Below are positions 9,024 to 18,048 of a stretch of 64,000 bases of DNA, piece after piece. How positions within the stretch are numbered: position 1 is the stretch's first letter; the number at the start of each line of letters is the position of its first letter. Under the pieces are notes generated by a model. The model worked only from the letters and a program-made list of their open reading frames with translations. It did not search any database and was not told the DNA's origin. Source of the stretch: CAUYXS01 sp965248495 (lineage in GTDB: Bacteria; Chloroflexota; Dehalococcoidia; Lucifugimonadales; Australimonadaceae); NCBI GenBank assembly GCA_965248495.1, contig CBDFJL010000003.1:1178001-1242000 (forward strand), in the 5' to 3' direction. A program made the position numbers and the translations under genes.

Positions 9024-10165
9024 GCGGGCACATCCGGTGCCGATAGCCCCCCAAGCTGTTGAAGCAGCTCGTCCATGCGTTTTGCGACTCGACCGGCATC
9101 GTATCGCAGTGCATTCTGGCGGCTCTGCGAGGCAAGCGCAGACCTTGCCGACTCGTCGGTAGCGAGCCTAAGGATCGCGCTCGCCAGCGATTCCGCGTCG
9201 TCCAGCGGCACGAGCACCTGCCCCTCCACCTCGCGCAGGATCTCGTTGGCGCCATCGGTAGCGGTGGCGACGATTGCCTTCCCCATGGCCATTGCCTCCA
9301 CGATGCTGATTCCAAACGTCTCCCACCGAGAGCTTGAGACGTATATATCGGCGGCCGCGACCAATGGATAAGGGTCTTCCGCCCTGCCGGGAAGCCGGAC
9401 CACGCCTGTCAGGCCCAACTGCCTGGCCAACGCTTCCAAGCGTCCCCGCTCGGGTCCCTCCCCGATGATGTCGCACAGCACGCTGGCGCCTTTGCTCCGC
9501 ACATGGGCCACTGCATCTAGCAGGACATCGAATCCCTTGGCTGGGTGCAAACGGCCGACGCTCACAATGTGGACCGGCGCGGCTGCCAGCCGCTCTCCCG
9601 GCCTAACCTGGTCGAGTAAGGCCAGATCTATCGAGTTCGGCAGCACTTCGACTTGCGCCAGACTGAGGCCGTTGAACGCTTGTACCCGTTCCCGGAGCCC
9701 TTCGGAGATAGGCAGCACCAGGTCGCAGCGACGCAAAGTCCAGCGTGCTAGCTGGCGCCGCAGGAATCCGGTCCGGTGTAGTTGAAAGTCCCGCTCGAGG
9801 TCACTTTGCAGTGACCAGACCATCGTGGGCCGTTTGCGCAACCAAAACGTCGCCAAGGCGGCCAGCATCATTGGAAACCACAGGAACCCAACGATCACGG
9901 CGGGCTCCTCACGCTTGATGAGCGTGCGCAGCCGACCCACGCGAGCCAGGGTCCATGCCAGCGTCCGCACGTACCCTGAAGGCCGATGGTCGGAGAGGGT
10001 GTGAAGGATGGCCCGCGCTTCGACATCCCGAACCCAAGGCCCCTTGCGTTCTAGCAGGACAACTTCGCATTCCCGCTTCTGGGGCCAGGCCCGAACGAGG
10101 TTGACGAGTTGCCGTTCCGCACCGCCCGGTTCGAGGTTGAGGGTCAGGAAAAATACGCGTGACAT
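9020..10165 (-). CDS. GT4 glycosyltransferase
   Basis: A 381-residue protein. It starts with a typical GT4 N-terminus ('LNLEPGGAERQLVNLV', residues 8-23) and carries the EX7E motif in 'ETFGISIVE' near residue 290. It is similar in pattern to GalNAc or hexosyl transferases of capsule and N-glycan pathways. The 4-bp ATGA overlap with the next gene indicates translational coupling in the operon. Confidence 0.88.
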   Translation of the reverse strand: MSRVFFLTLNLEPGGAERQLVNLVRAWPQKRECEVVLLERKGPWVRDVEARAILHTLSDHRPSGYVRTLAWTLARVGRLRTLIKREEPAVIVGFLWFPMMLAALATFWLRKRPTMVWSLQSDLERDFQLHRTGFLRRQLARWTLRRCDLVLPISEGLRERVQAFNGLSLAQVEVLPNSIDLALLDQVRPGERLAAAPVHIVSVGRLHPAKGFDVLLDAVAHVRSKGASVLCDIIGEGPERGRLEALARQLGLTGVVRLPGRAEDPYPLVAAADIYVSSSRWETFGISIVEAMAMGKAIVATATDGANEILREVEGQVLVPLDDAESLASAILRLATDESARSALASQSRQNALRYDAGRVAKRMDELLQQLGGLSAPDVPA

Positions 10166-10192
10166 TGGTCAGATAGCCCAGTGGCGACGTGG

Positions 10193-10837
10193 CTATGGCT
10201 CGGCCAGCACGAGGCAGTTGAACTTCCACCGGATGGGAACGCTACGGAGGAATGGCACGCCTTCGGCGATCGATAGCCCCGCCAACACGAATGAGGGTAC
10301 TCGTCGGGACCTGGGTACCATGAATGGCCGCCAGGCGACGGGCTCGAATCCAGACCGGCCCATGGCCTCCATTGCCGATCTGGGGTCGAGATCGGTCCGC
10401 GGATTGAAATCGATGATCAACTTCTTTCGTACATTGGGTCTCAGACGCGCCAGCACGGCGATAGGGTCTGGGGCGTAGAAGAAGAACGTTCGCATGAAGG
10501 CGACAACCGCGTCATAGGGCCTAGCTGCGTGGTAGTCCTCGACCGACGCTACTTCGAACCGAGCGTCCACCTTCCATTCCGATGCGCGTGTCCGCGCTTG
10601 GCGGACCATTTCCGGGGATGAATCGACACCATTAACCTGCAATCCGGAAGCTGCCAGAACGCATGCGAGTAAACCGTCGCCGCAACCCAGTTCGAGCACT
10701 GAGTCGCCATGGGCCAGCCTTGGCCCCCAGCCAACGATGAGGTCGCGGCGGCGCTCCATCAAGGCCTGCGGGTCGGGGTACTCCGCCTCGGAGAAGCCGG
10801 CCGCGATCTTATCGTATTTGCCGGACAGATCAGCCAC
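10193..10837 (-). CDS. Class I SAM-dependent methyltransferase
   Basis: A 214-residue protein with the SAM-binding motif I 'VLELGCGDG' near residue 47 and motif II 'VNGVDSSPEM' about 20 residues later. It probably methylates a sugar or carries out a similar modification in the polysaccharide pathway. It lies within the glycosyltransferase operon, 27 bp upstream of the GT4 gene. Confidence 0.85.
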   Translation of the reverse strand: MADLSGKYDKIAAGFSEAEYPDPQALMERRRDLIVGWGPRLAHGDSVLELGCGDGLLACVLAASGLQVNGVDSSPEMVRQARTRASEWKVDARFEVASVEDYHAARPYDAVVAFMRTFFFYAPDPIAVLARLRPNVRKKLIIDFNPRTDLDPRSAMEAMGRSGFEPVAWRPFMVPRSRRVPSFVLAGLSIAEGVPFLRSVPIRWKFNCLVLAEP

Positions 10838-10870
10838 GCACTACCCCTCTGACCTCGGCCGCCAATGACG

Positions 10871-11560
10871 CTACAGGCGACATGGGCGCCGAGCGCTCCG
10901 GAGAATCAGCGCTTTGAGTGCGATGCGAACCGGTGCCTTGTTCATATCGTAATCGTGCAAGTAGATGAGCCTTATCCGCCCAGGAGCCGCGGTCGGGGCG
11001 CGACCAAAGGCCCGAACGTATTGCCCGAGGCTGCACGAGGTCGGCAAGAGCAGCATCGACCCTGGCCCAGCTCTCAGGCGAGCCTCCGGCTGCCACCGCT
11101 CCATCCCGTGCCCGTCTGTTTCCCGCGCGGTGCCCACTCGTGTGGAACAATCATAGGCGAATCCAGCTTCCGCGAGTGCAGAAAAAATGGGCTCGCCGGC
11201 GGCCCAGCCACCGGAGGTAAAGCCGACCGGGTCGCTGCCCATCGCCCGCAGTGCCGTGCGATCGCGCTCGATACAAAGCCGGACGTTTTCAGGGCTGAAG
11301 TCATTACGTTTATTGGGTCCGGCGATGAGGTGCCCGCTGTAGAAATGGGAGTGTTGCGCAATCTCATGCCCCAAAGCGGCAAGCTGCCGCACACGATCGC
11401 CAATATCGATTCCCGCCACCGATGCCCGGAACGGGTACACGAAGAAGGTGACTCGGTGGCCGCGCCGGGCAAGATCTCCAGCGACCCTCTCCACCTGATC
11501 CCAAACCTGATCGTCGTGCAACGCTTCCGTGTGGAAGCAAACAGTCTCACTTACGTCCAT
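10871..11560 (-). CDS. Polysaccharide deacetylase-like (NodB fold) protein
   Basis: A 229-residue protein. The 'GHEIAQHSHFYSGH' segment (about residues 67-80) matches the metal-binding H-x3-H motif of NodB-type deacetylases, and 'CFHTEA' near the N-terminus occupies the place of the catalytic-Asp region. A late 'IYLHDYD' supplies the conserved His/Asp motif. It lacks a signal peptide, so it would act on a cytosolic glycan intermediate. The start overlaps the upstream O-antigen ligase gene by 14 bp. Confidence 0.7.
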   Translation of the reverse strand: MDVSETVCFHTEALHDDQVWDQVERVAGDLARRGHRVTFFVYPFRASVAGIDIGDRVRQLAALGHEIAQHSHFYSGHLIAGPNKRNDFSPENVRLCIERDRTALRAMGSDPVGFTSGGWAAGEPIFSALAEAGFAYDCSTRVGTARETDGHGMERWQPEARLRAGPGSMLLLPTSCSLGQYVRAFGRAPTAAPGRIRLIYLHDYDMNKAPVRIALKALILRSARRPCRL

Positions 11561-12989
11561 CGGAAGCCTTGCTGGGCGCAGATCCTGAGATGCGTGCGCC
11601 CTGCTCTCGCGAGACCAGCGTGGCGCCTATGCAGGGAAGCCCCAGAACGAACCACAACCAAGCGTCGCTCGTCTGCAAGTAGTTGAATAGGGCGGCGAAC
11701 GTAGCCGCCGCGGCCGCTCCCAGGAAAACAGAATAGGCCGGCCCGCGGCTCGTTAGGTATCCAACGCACCAGATGGCACCGGCTGCCATCGCCAGCAATA
11801 GGACGAGTCCGGGAATGCCTCCCTCCGCAAGGAGGCGCAGGACGCCAGGAGCACCACCCCCGGTGTAGAGGTACACGCCTTGACCGACACCCAGCGCATT
11901 CTGAGCGAGCAGGGAGGGGACCTCCGAGTATGCGGATGCCCGCCCTTCAAGGCTAAGCTCGAACGACCACCGAGAGAAAGCGAAGTCGACTGCCGACTCG
12001 CCCAGAAGGCGTTGGCTCAGTTCCAGGCCAGCCCACAGCAAGGGCACCCCCAGCGGCACCAACAGCCAGAGCTTTCGACGGTCGCTGATGGTCGCGTAGA
12101 CAAGCACGACGATCGTGCCCACCAGCAGGCCAACGAAGCCGGCGCGAGATAGCGAGACGACGAGCCCCGCGCTTAGCAAGCCGAGCATGACCACATTTGC
12201 CCATCGCGGGCCGGACCGGGCCCAGATGAGATAAGCCGCCAGCATCATGGCCACGGCAGAGAGGCTCCCAAATGCGGTGGGCTCGAACAGGGTGGAAAAG
12301 GGCCGCGCAGAAGCGTTTCGAAGTGTTCCGGGCAAGATCGGCCAGTCAAGCTCCTGGCCCAGCACAAAGGCTTGGTATATCCCGTACGAGGCCGAGGCTG
12401 ACGCGCCGGCGACGAACAGCCGAATGTATCGGTCGAGCGAGCGCCAAGAGTGCACAGTTCCGAGCAACATAATTACGAGAGCGAACGAAGCTGCCATCCG
12501 GGCCGACTCGACGGCTGTACGGAAGAATGGGTGAGGGATGAACTCATCCACGGCGGTGAGATCGCGGGGTGCGAACCAAGCCAGGGCGAACCCCAGAAGG
12601 CTTGAGTAGAGGATGTATAGGCCAAAGAAGCCGACGTACACCCGGACCGGTCCCGGCAGTGTCCGGAACTCTCGGTTCAGCCAAGAAAGTGCTCTGGGCG
12701 TCAGCGTCCACAGAAGCACCTCCGAGATTCTGATTCGGAGCATCAATGAGACAGTCGGGGCTTGGGTGAACGGCAGCGCAAACACCGCCAGGGCGAGTAC
12801 GAAACCTAGCCGCCTGCTGAGTACAGCCACAAGAATGAGCGCGGCCCCCACGGCCACCGGGACCGCCGCGGGCTCGACCCAAAACTCACCGCGCCCGACC
12901 ATCCGGCCGGTAACCAGCGCGGCCGCGAGGCCGCCAGCGACGAGCAGCGCGGTGGTGGTGCGTCTGGGTAGCCAGGTACCGCGGTTCAT
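11547..12989 (-). CDS. O-antigen ligase/polymerase family membrane protein (Wzy/WaaL type)
   Basis: A 480-residue protein with about 11-12 membrane segments. The large periplasmic loop between residues ~330 and 390 includes 'SRWSFELSLEGRASAYSEVP', and 'SLSRAGFVGLL' near residue 270 is the motif common to the Wzy_C family. It would polymerise repeat units or ligate the finished glycan at the outer face of the membrane. It overlaps its neighbours on both sides, which supports a single operon. Confidence 0.85.
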   Translation of the reverse strand: MNRGTWLPRRTTTALLVAGGLAAALVTGRMVGRGEFWVEPAAVPVAVGAALILVAVLSRRLGFVLALAVFALPFTQAPTVSLMLRIRISEVLLWTLTPRALSWLNREFRTLPGPVRVYVGFFGLYILYSSLLGFALAWFAPRDLTAVDEFIPHPFFRTAVESARMAASFALVIMLLGTVHSWRSLDRYIRLFVAGASASASYGIYQAFVLGQELDWPILPGTLRNASARPFSTLFEPTAFGSLSAVAMMLAAYLIWARSGPRWANVVMLGLLSAGLVVSLSRAGFVGLLVGTIVVLVYATISDRRKLWLLVPLGVPLLWAGLELSQRLLGESAVDFAFSRWSFELSLEGRASAYSEVPSLLAQNALGVGQGVYLYTGGGAPGVLRLLAEGGIPGLVLLLAMAAGAIWCVGYLTSRGPAYSVFLGAAAAATFAALFNYLQTSDAWLWFVLGLPCIGATLVSREQGARISGSAPSKASDGRK

Positions 12990-14206
12990 TGGCGTCCGAC
13001 GACCGGGAGGAGCGACTCCGCCACTCGGATGATCGTCGCTGCGCGCTTATCCCAAGTGAACCGAGCAGCGTCATCCCGTGCCCTCGCACCGAGCGTCGCG
13101 GCAAACTCGGGGTTTAGCAGAAGAGCTTCGAGCCCGAGTGTGAGGGCGTCGACGCTGTCGGGGCGCACGAGCCAGGCGTTGCTCCCATGTTTGAGAACCT
13201 CACGCATCGCCGGGAGGTCGGTTGAGATGATAGGAGCCCCAGCCGCCATGTATTCGAAGAGTTTCATCGGCGACACGTAGTAGGCATAGTGGTCTGTCGT
13301 CGGGTAAGGCGCTGCGGCGATGTCCAGAGCCGCTAGCCACTTAGGCACCTCTCGGTTAGGGACTCTGTCCACGATCTGAAGTGCATCGTCTGGTAGTCCC
13401 GACTCCTTGGCGATCTGCCTATAAGCGACCGCGGGCTCCATCGGACCTCCGACGAGCAGCAGCTGCGGTGCGATGCCCAGCTTGGCTCGGAGCTTTGCGA
13501 GCGCTCGTATCAGATCAGGGATACCCTTCTCTGCGCCTAGGAACTGGAAACGCCCGACGTACCCAATGATAGGCGCTCCTGATGCCAGACCTAGGTCCGC
13601 TCGCGCTTGTGCCTTCGAGGACAGATCCTCGAACAGGCTCAGGTCGACCGCATCAGGCAAGACGAGGGTGTTGTCAGGCGATGCCCCGAGGTCCTCGATA
13701 CGCTCTTTCAGAAAGGACGTCAGCGCGATGTAGACGGCCCGTGGCTGCCGCGCGATGACCCGCCGCAACAACCAGCGCTGCGCGTAGCGCGGCATCGCGT
13801 GAAGCTCAAGGACGAATGGGACCCCGGAGCGGGCCAACCAGTACGCGACCGGGATATCGCGTGTCATGACTACGTCTGAGTCCAGAGCCACGGAATGGGA
13901 AACAGCGCGGCGGGCCCACCAGACTGCGTGCGCGATGTAGAGCGGGCCGTAGACTGGACCGGGTAGCCGGTCGCCCATGGGGACAATATCCCAATTGGGG
14001 AGGGTCACCACGTCGAAACGAGGCTCGACGTCGTAGTAAGCGAACGGTGCTGCCGCCGCCAACCGCGGATCCTTCTGGTGACGCTTCGTGTGAAGCAGTG
14101 TGACCGATACACCGGCCTTGGCGAGGGCCTCGCACGTCTTCATGATCTGAAGGCCGTGGGCCTTCTCGGTTGGAAGCCGCGCATTTGCGACGTAGGTCAG
14201 TCTCAT
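12986..14206 (-). CDS. GT4 glycosyltransferase
   Basis: About 406 residues from the ATG at 14206 ('MRLTYVANARLPTEKAHGLQ'). The longer in-frame extension to 14329 runs into the upstream gene and is rejected. The N-terminal acceptor domain carries 'TEKAHGLQIMKTCEALA', and the C-terminal donor domain carries 'SPMKLFEYMAAGAPII', the usual variant of the nucleotide-sugar site. It is joined to the polymerase gene by a 4-bp overlap. Confidence 0.87.
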   Translation of the reverse strand: MRLTYVANARLPTEKAHGLQIMKTCEALAKAGVSVTLLHTKRHQKDPRLAAAAPFAYYDVEPRFDVVTLPNWDIVPMGDRLPGPVYGPLYIAHAVWWARRAVSHSVALDSDVVMTRDIPVAYWLARSGVPFVLELHAMPRYAQRWLLRRVIARQPRAVYIALTSFLKERIEDLGASPDNTLVLPDAVDLSLFEDLSSKAQARADLGLASGAPIIGYVGRFQFLGAEKGIPDLIRALAKLRAKLGIAPQLLLVGGPMEPAVAYRQIAKESGLPDDALQIVDRVPNREVPKWLAALDIAAAPYPTTDHYAYYVSPMKLFEYMAAGAPIISTDLPAMREVLKHGSNAWLVRPDSVDALTLGLEALLLNPEFAATLGARARDDAARFTWDKRAATIIRVAESLLPVVGRQ

Positions 14207-14222
14207 GCCAAGAGTGAGCCGA

Positions 14223-14837
14223 TCAACCGCCGCCTCGCAGCGAGGCCATGGGTTGGCGGCAAACCAGGTTGTCGTTGACGCCCGCGCTGATGAGCTCGTC
14301 AGTGACCTCCAACTCAAGCCCACGGTCATCGTCGATTGCCCGTAGGTTGCCGAACAGTCCGCGTAACGCCTCCACCAGTTCCAGTCCGGTATGCCCAGAG
14401 CGGCGCAGCGAGGCCGGATTCAGCTCGGCGAACGGGATCATCGAAGGGTTCCCTGCGATCGTCGCACGCATCCCGGCTAGCGCCTCGGGCTCGCCACCTT
14501 CGATGTCCATCTTGACGACGTCGACCTTCTTGCCGCCGAGAAAGTCGTCCAGTGCAACCTTCTCCACGGGGACCGGCTTGTCGTAACGTCGCGGCGCCGC
14601 CAGGCTCGAGAGATATGGCATCGACGAGAGGTGAAACTCCCCGGGGCCTGAGGTAGCCGAGACCGCACTGGAATGCGCCGACACTATGTTTGCCAGGTCG
14701 TTCTCCTCGATGTTCGCCTGTAGCGCATCGAAGGTACGCGGGTCCGGCTCGAATGCGATGACTCGACCGGCCGGCCCCACCTGTCTCGCAGCAGTAAGGG
14801 CATAGAGCCCGATGTTCGCGCCGTAAGCGAGCTTCAC
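14223..14837 (-). CDS. FkbM-family methyltransferase, short N-terminus
   Basis: A 204-residue protein with the FkbM core: 'YGANIGLYALTAAR' at residues 5-18, 'VIAFEPDP' near 27, and 'VDVVKMDIEGGE' near 106. Family members usually have 50 or more residues before the GANIG motif. Here the GTG start (GTGA overlap with the preceding gene) lies only four codons before it, so the first strand of the Rossmann fold is missing or the gene is trimmed. It probably O-methylates a sugar, but activity is uncertain. Confidence 0.75.
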   Translation of the reverse strand: MKLAYGANIGLYALTAARQVGPAGRVIAFEPDPRTFDALQANIEENDLANIVSAHSSAVSATSGPGEFHLSSMPYLSSLAAPRRYDKPVPVEKVALDDFLGGKKVDVVKMDIEGGEPEALAGMRATIAGNPSMIPFAELNPASLRRSGHTGLELVEALRGLFGNLRAIDDDRGLELEVTDELISAGVNDNLVCRQPMASLRGGG

Positions 14838-15907
14838 GAGCGCCGGCTTACCGCGTCTGCGAAGATCTGCCGGAGGGCGTCAGTGAGATTGTTCAGGTCA
14901 TGCATTCGGACAACTTGGTCCCTAAGATCGGCACCCATTCTCATGCGCTGCGATGGATTCAGGTCAAGCAGATGCTGCAGCTTTCCCGAGAGGTCTCGGT
15001 GGTCGCCGCTGCGGAAAACCAGGACATCTGCCCACTGGCCCATGGTACTTCGGAACCCGGCAGCGGAACTCACGCTGAGACGTTCGCAGGCCATCGCCTC
15101 CAGTGCCGCTTTGTCGAGCGAGTGGTCTGTAGGCGATCCATTGACGTGGATGGCAGCCTTCCGGTGCCACAGCACAACGTCAGAAAAAGGTACCGGTCCC
15201 ACAAACTCTACAGTGTCATCAAGCCCAAGACTGGCGCACGTTGCGTCCAGTTCTGACGCGTAATGTGCGTCGCGGTCTGGGGCTCCTCCGACAAAGGCCC
15301 ACCGCACGTCCGGCCGGATGCTCCTCAGCAACGCCGCCGCCCGCAGGAGGGTCATCTGATCCTTGAGGGGGGACAGACGCCCTATCGAAACAATAAGCGG
15401 GGGATTCTGCGGCTCAGCACCATCTGAGGAAAACTGCTCCGTGTCAATTCCATGGCCGATGAAGCGCACCTTTTCGTGCCGATACGGATACGATTCGGGG
15501 CCGATCGAAACCATGGTGTCCGACAGATGATGGGCCAGCTTCAGCGTAGGCGAGACGGCGCGGTGGGCATACCAAGTAATCAGTGGGACATGTCGGGCCT
15601 TGAGCAGTGGCGCGGCGAGCACGGCCATCGCTGGTGCCATGTGGGCGAAGCAGACATCGGGTGGCTTCTGTCGCATCAGACGGGCCATAGTCCAGTAAAA
15701 ACGGGCGATCCGTTGGGACCTTCCGAGCCCATTCTCCCCGCCGAGCGAGTGCACTGCGACGTTTGCCGGCACGTCAACGACGCCGGCGCGCACGGTGACC
15801 ACTTCGATTTCGTCGACTTTTGCAGCGAGTTCTTGGATCCAACGAGTAGTGAAACCGAGCACAGGATCGGCCGTGTCTGTTGCGAGATTGAACATGAGAA
15901 CGCGCAT
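14834..15907 (-). CDS. GT4 glycosyltransferase
   Basis: A 357-residue protein starting 'MRVLMFNLATDTADPVLGF'. The donor domain shows 'VSIGRLSPLKDQMTLLRAAALL' near residue 170 and 'SLDKAALEAMACE' near residue 262 at the nucleotide-sugar site. It is followed directly by the FkbM gene with a GTGA overlap. A relic of a similar N-terminus lies just upstream at 15930-16034. Confidence 0.86.
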   Translation of the reverse strand: MRVLMFNLATDTADPVLGFTTRWIQELAAKVDEIEVVTVRAGVVDVPANVAVHSLGGENGLGRSQRIARFYWTMARLMRQKPPDVCFAHMAPAMAVLAAPLLKARHVPLITWYAHRAVSPTLKLAHHLSDTMVSIGPESYPYRHEKVRFIGHGIDTEQFSSDGAEPQNPPLIVSIGRLSPLKDQMTLLRAAALLRSIRPDVRWAFVGGAPDRDAHYASELDATCASLGLDDTVEFVGPVPFSDVVLWHRKAAIHVNGSPTDHSLDKAALEAMACERLSVSSAAGFRSTMGQWADVLVFRSGDHRDLSGKLQHLLDLNPSQRMRMGADLRDQVVRMHDLNNLTDALRQIFADAVSRRS

Positions 15908-15929
15908 GTGAGTGGATCGGCGTCGGAGC

Positions 15930-16034
15930 CTAGAGCCAATCGGCGGCTGGCAATCGAAAACTTGGGCAGGCTGCCGTTCCCACCGCCACCTTGCCAGCGT
16001 GGTCGCTCGCTAGGTTGAAGACGAGCACATTCAT
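15930..16034 (-). pseudogene. Relic of a glycosyltransferase N-terminus
   Basis: A 34-codon frame begins with an ATG that overlaps the stop of the upstream GT4 gene (ATGA) and ends in TAG. Its start, 'MNVLVFNLASDHAG', resembles the first residues of the next gene ('MRVLMFNLATDTAD'), but after ~12 codons the similarity and the frame end. This looks like the stub left when a neighbouring glycosyltransferase copy was deleted. A functional small peptide is unlikely. Confidence 0.4.
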
Positions 16035-17212
16035 GCCGAGGCACCCAATTCGGAGCGTTGGAGTAGGTCTTTATAGTCTGCCAGATATCGTTCGGGGGAG
16101 AACAGCCCGATAACGGCTTCACGGGCCCGTTCACCCGCCGATCCGACCTCCCCTTTATGCTGAAACACCCAGGCGAGCCGCTCAGCCAACGCTCGCTCGT
16201 CCCCTGGAGGGACAAGCCACCCGGTGACTCCATCCTGGATCAGTTCGGGGATGCCCCCAACCCGGGTTGCGACAACCGGCGTGCCCGTTGACATCGCCTC
16301 GATGACCACGCGCGGTAGGCCTTCGCTCAGTGAGGGAAGGACGAGGGCCGTCGCTTGCCGCATCCGCTCAGCGAGCTCAGGCTGAGGCAGAGAGCCGACG
16401 AAGGCAAGTTGCCCCCCCGCGATGATCTCAGCGAAGCGGTCGCGGAGGCCTGAGGCGTATGCCTCATCCGTTTCGGGGCCAGCGATGAGGAGGCTGGCGT
16501 CCGCGTGCTGGGGGATGAGAGCGGCGAACGCCGCGATGAGTTGATGCACACCCTTGAGTGGCGTGATCGCGCCAGCGAACAGCAACTGACCGCCAGCGTG
16601 ATTCCGCCGCTCGCCGCCTCCGGCTGCCAAGAACGGACCAATATCCGTCCACGTTGGGAAGGTTGCGATAGGCTTGTTGGGGGCGATCGCCTGGAGCTGT
16701 GCGGCCGTGGACAGCGAAACGGAACGGAGCGCGTCCGCGTTGCGCAGCGCGAACCGCGCCGCGCAACTGAGCACCGCTGAGTAGAGATGCCGGCCCCGTA
16801 TCCTTTGCTGAAGGAATAACGCCCCTTCGAAATCGCCGTGGCTTTCGACGATCAACAGCAGCCGCATCCGGAGCAGCTTTGCTGCTGCCTTCGCGAGAGC
16901 CCCCGCGACTCCCTCGTACGGGCTCTGCGCAATGACGTACCGGACACCGCGTCGCCGGGCCAGCCATAGCGTCAATGGGACCGCGAGGGTCAGCGCCAGC
17001 AGGTTCCGTCCCAGCCTAGTGGGAAGCGAAGGGAGGAGGTAGAAGCTCGCGTGCTCGTGGTACGCACTGGGTGTCATCCCACCAGCAAAACCGATGACGA
17101 AAACCGGGCCAATCTGGGCAAGAAGAGCGAACTTCTTCGCGGTGGTCTCGTTGAGAGGGGACGCATACCGGGTACGGCTGAGGAAGCAGATTCCAGGTTG
17201 GCGCTCCCTCAT
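16031..17212 (-). CDS. GT4 glycosyltransferase
   Basis: About 393 residues from the ATG at 17212 ('MRERQPGICFLSRTRYASPL'), which overlaps the upstream methyltransferase stop as ATGA. The donor domain has 'LLFAGAITPLKGVHQLI' and the EX7E motif in 'EGLPRVVIE' near residue 300, followed by 'GGIPELIQDGVTGWLVPPGD'. It is probably a peripheral membrane enzyme extending the lipid-linked glycan. Confidence 0.88.
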   Translation of the reverse strand: MRERQPGICFLSRTRYASPLNETTAKKFALLAQIGPVFVIGFAGGMTPSAYHEHASFYLLPSLPTRLGRNLLALTLAVPLTLWLARRRGVRYVIAQSPYEGVAGALAKAAAKLLRMRLLLIVESHGDFEGALFLQQRIRGRHLYSAVLSCAARFALRNADALRSVSLSTAAQLQAIAPNKPIATFPTWTDIGPFLAAGGGERRNHAGGQLLFAGAITPLKGVHQLIAAFAALIPQHADASLLIAGPETDEAYASGLRDRFAEIIAGGQLAFVGSLPQPELAERMRQATALVLPSLSEGLPRVVIEAMSTGTPVVATRVGGIPELIQDGVTGWLVPPGDERALAERLAWVFQHKGEVGSAGERAREAVIGLFSPERYLADYKDLLQRSELGASA

Positions 17213-18048
17213 CAGCGGCTGGTTGTCGGCTTCTGGGCCGTCACAACGAGATGACGCCCCCACGGAGCCAGCGTCCGTGGCCGGGACAACGCGTGCTCGA
17301 TGGCGAGCGCCGCTACCTTTGCGGGAGCCGCGCGGAGCAGCCTGTTGAGGACACGCCGCGAATGCGGGAAGTCGATGAACGCTGCTCCCGCCATATGTCC
17401 GACGCGGAGCTCGCCGCTTTCGATCAGGGCCCGTATGGTGCGCGCCGTGAACTCTCGGACGTGCGAATCACCATGCGCTTCAGTAGTCACCATGGAGAAC
17501 TCGCGAAGCGGCTCGAACTGCCGAAGCCGAATTACTCGAAGGAGCCGTCCCCACCAAGTCCCGTCGCCATTGAGGTTGGGCACCGTCAGAACTAACAGCC
17601 CCCCAGGCTTCAGGACCCGCTCGACCTCTCCCAGCAACACCTCTGGCGCGAGCACGTGCTCCAGCACTTCCGAGCAGAGGACCTTGTCGAATTCCGCGGA
17701 CTCGAAAGGCAGGACTTCGTCGGCGGCGACTGCGCGGAATTCCGCGTTCTCAACCCCCTGCCGCCTAGCCTCGCGCTGCGCACGCTCAACGAAGCCAGCC
17801 GCTATGTCGATGCCTACGGCTCGTTTGCACCGCGCGGCAGCGGCCATGACTTGCCTGCCGGCTGCACAGCCGACATCCAAGAACGCGTCCATGGGCCGCA
17901 GCTCAAGGGCCCGAAGCGCGGCCCGCTCTCGGACGTTGTTCACGAAACCGACGCCGTAGTTGGGGGTGAACCGGCCGACGAGATAGGACTCGGCCTTCTG
18001 CCGAGCGAACTCCTCCCACATCTCACCGTAGTCCCTCTTCGTGCTCAT
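17212..18048 (-). CDS. Class I SAM-dependent methyltransferase
   Basis: About 278 residues from the ATG at 18048 ('MSTKRDYGEMWEEFARQKAE'), in ATGA overlap with the upstream gene. Motif I 'FLDVGCAAGRQ' is near residue 55 and the post-I/II signatures 'KVLCSEVLEHVLAPEVLL' and 'LKPGGLLVLTVP' follow, typical of the Methyltransf_11/25 group. Many relatives act in glycan or quinone modification; the operon favours the glycan. Confidence 0.86.
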   Translation of the reverse strand: MSTKRDYGEMWEEFARQKAESYLVGRFTPNYGVGFVNNVRERAALRALELRPMDAFLDVGCAAGRQVMAAAARCKRAVGIDIAAGFVERAQREARRQGVENAEFRAVAADEVLPFESAEFDKVLCSEVLEHVLAPEVLLGEVERVLKPGGLLVLTVPNLNGDGTWWGRLLRVIRLRQFEPLREFSMVTTEAHGDSHVREFTARTIRALIESGELRVGHMAGAAFIDFPHSRRVLNRLLRAAPAKVAALAIEHALSRPRTLAPWGRHLVVTAQKPTTSR

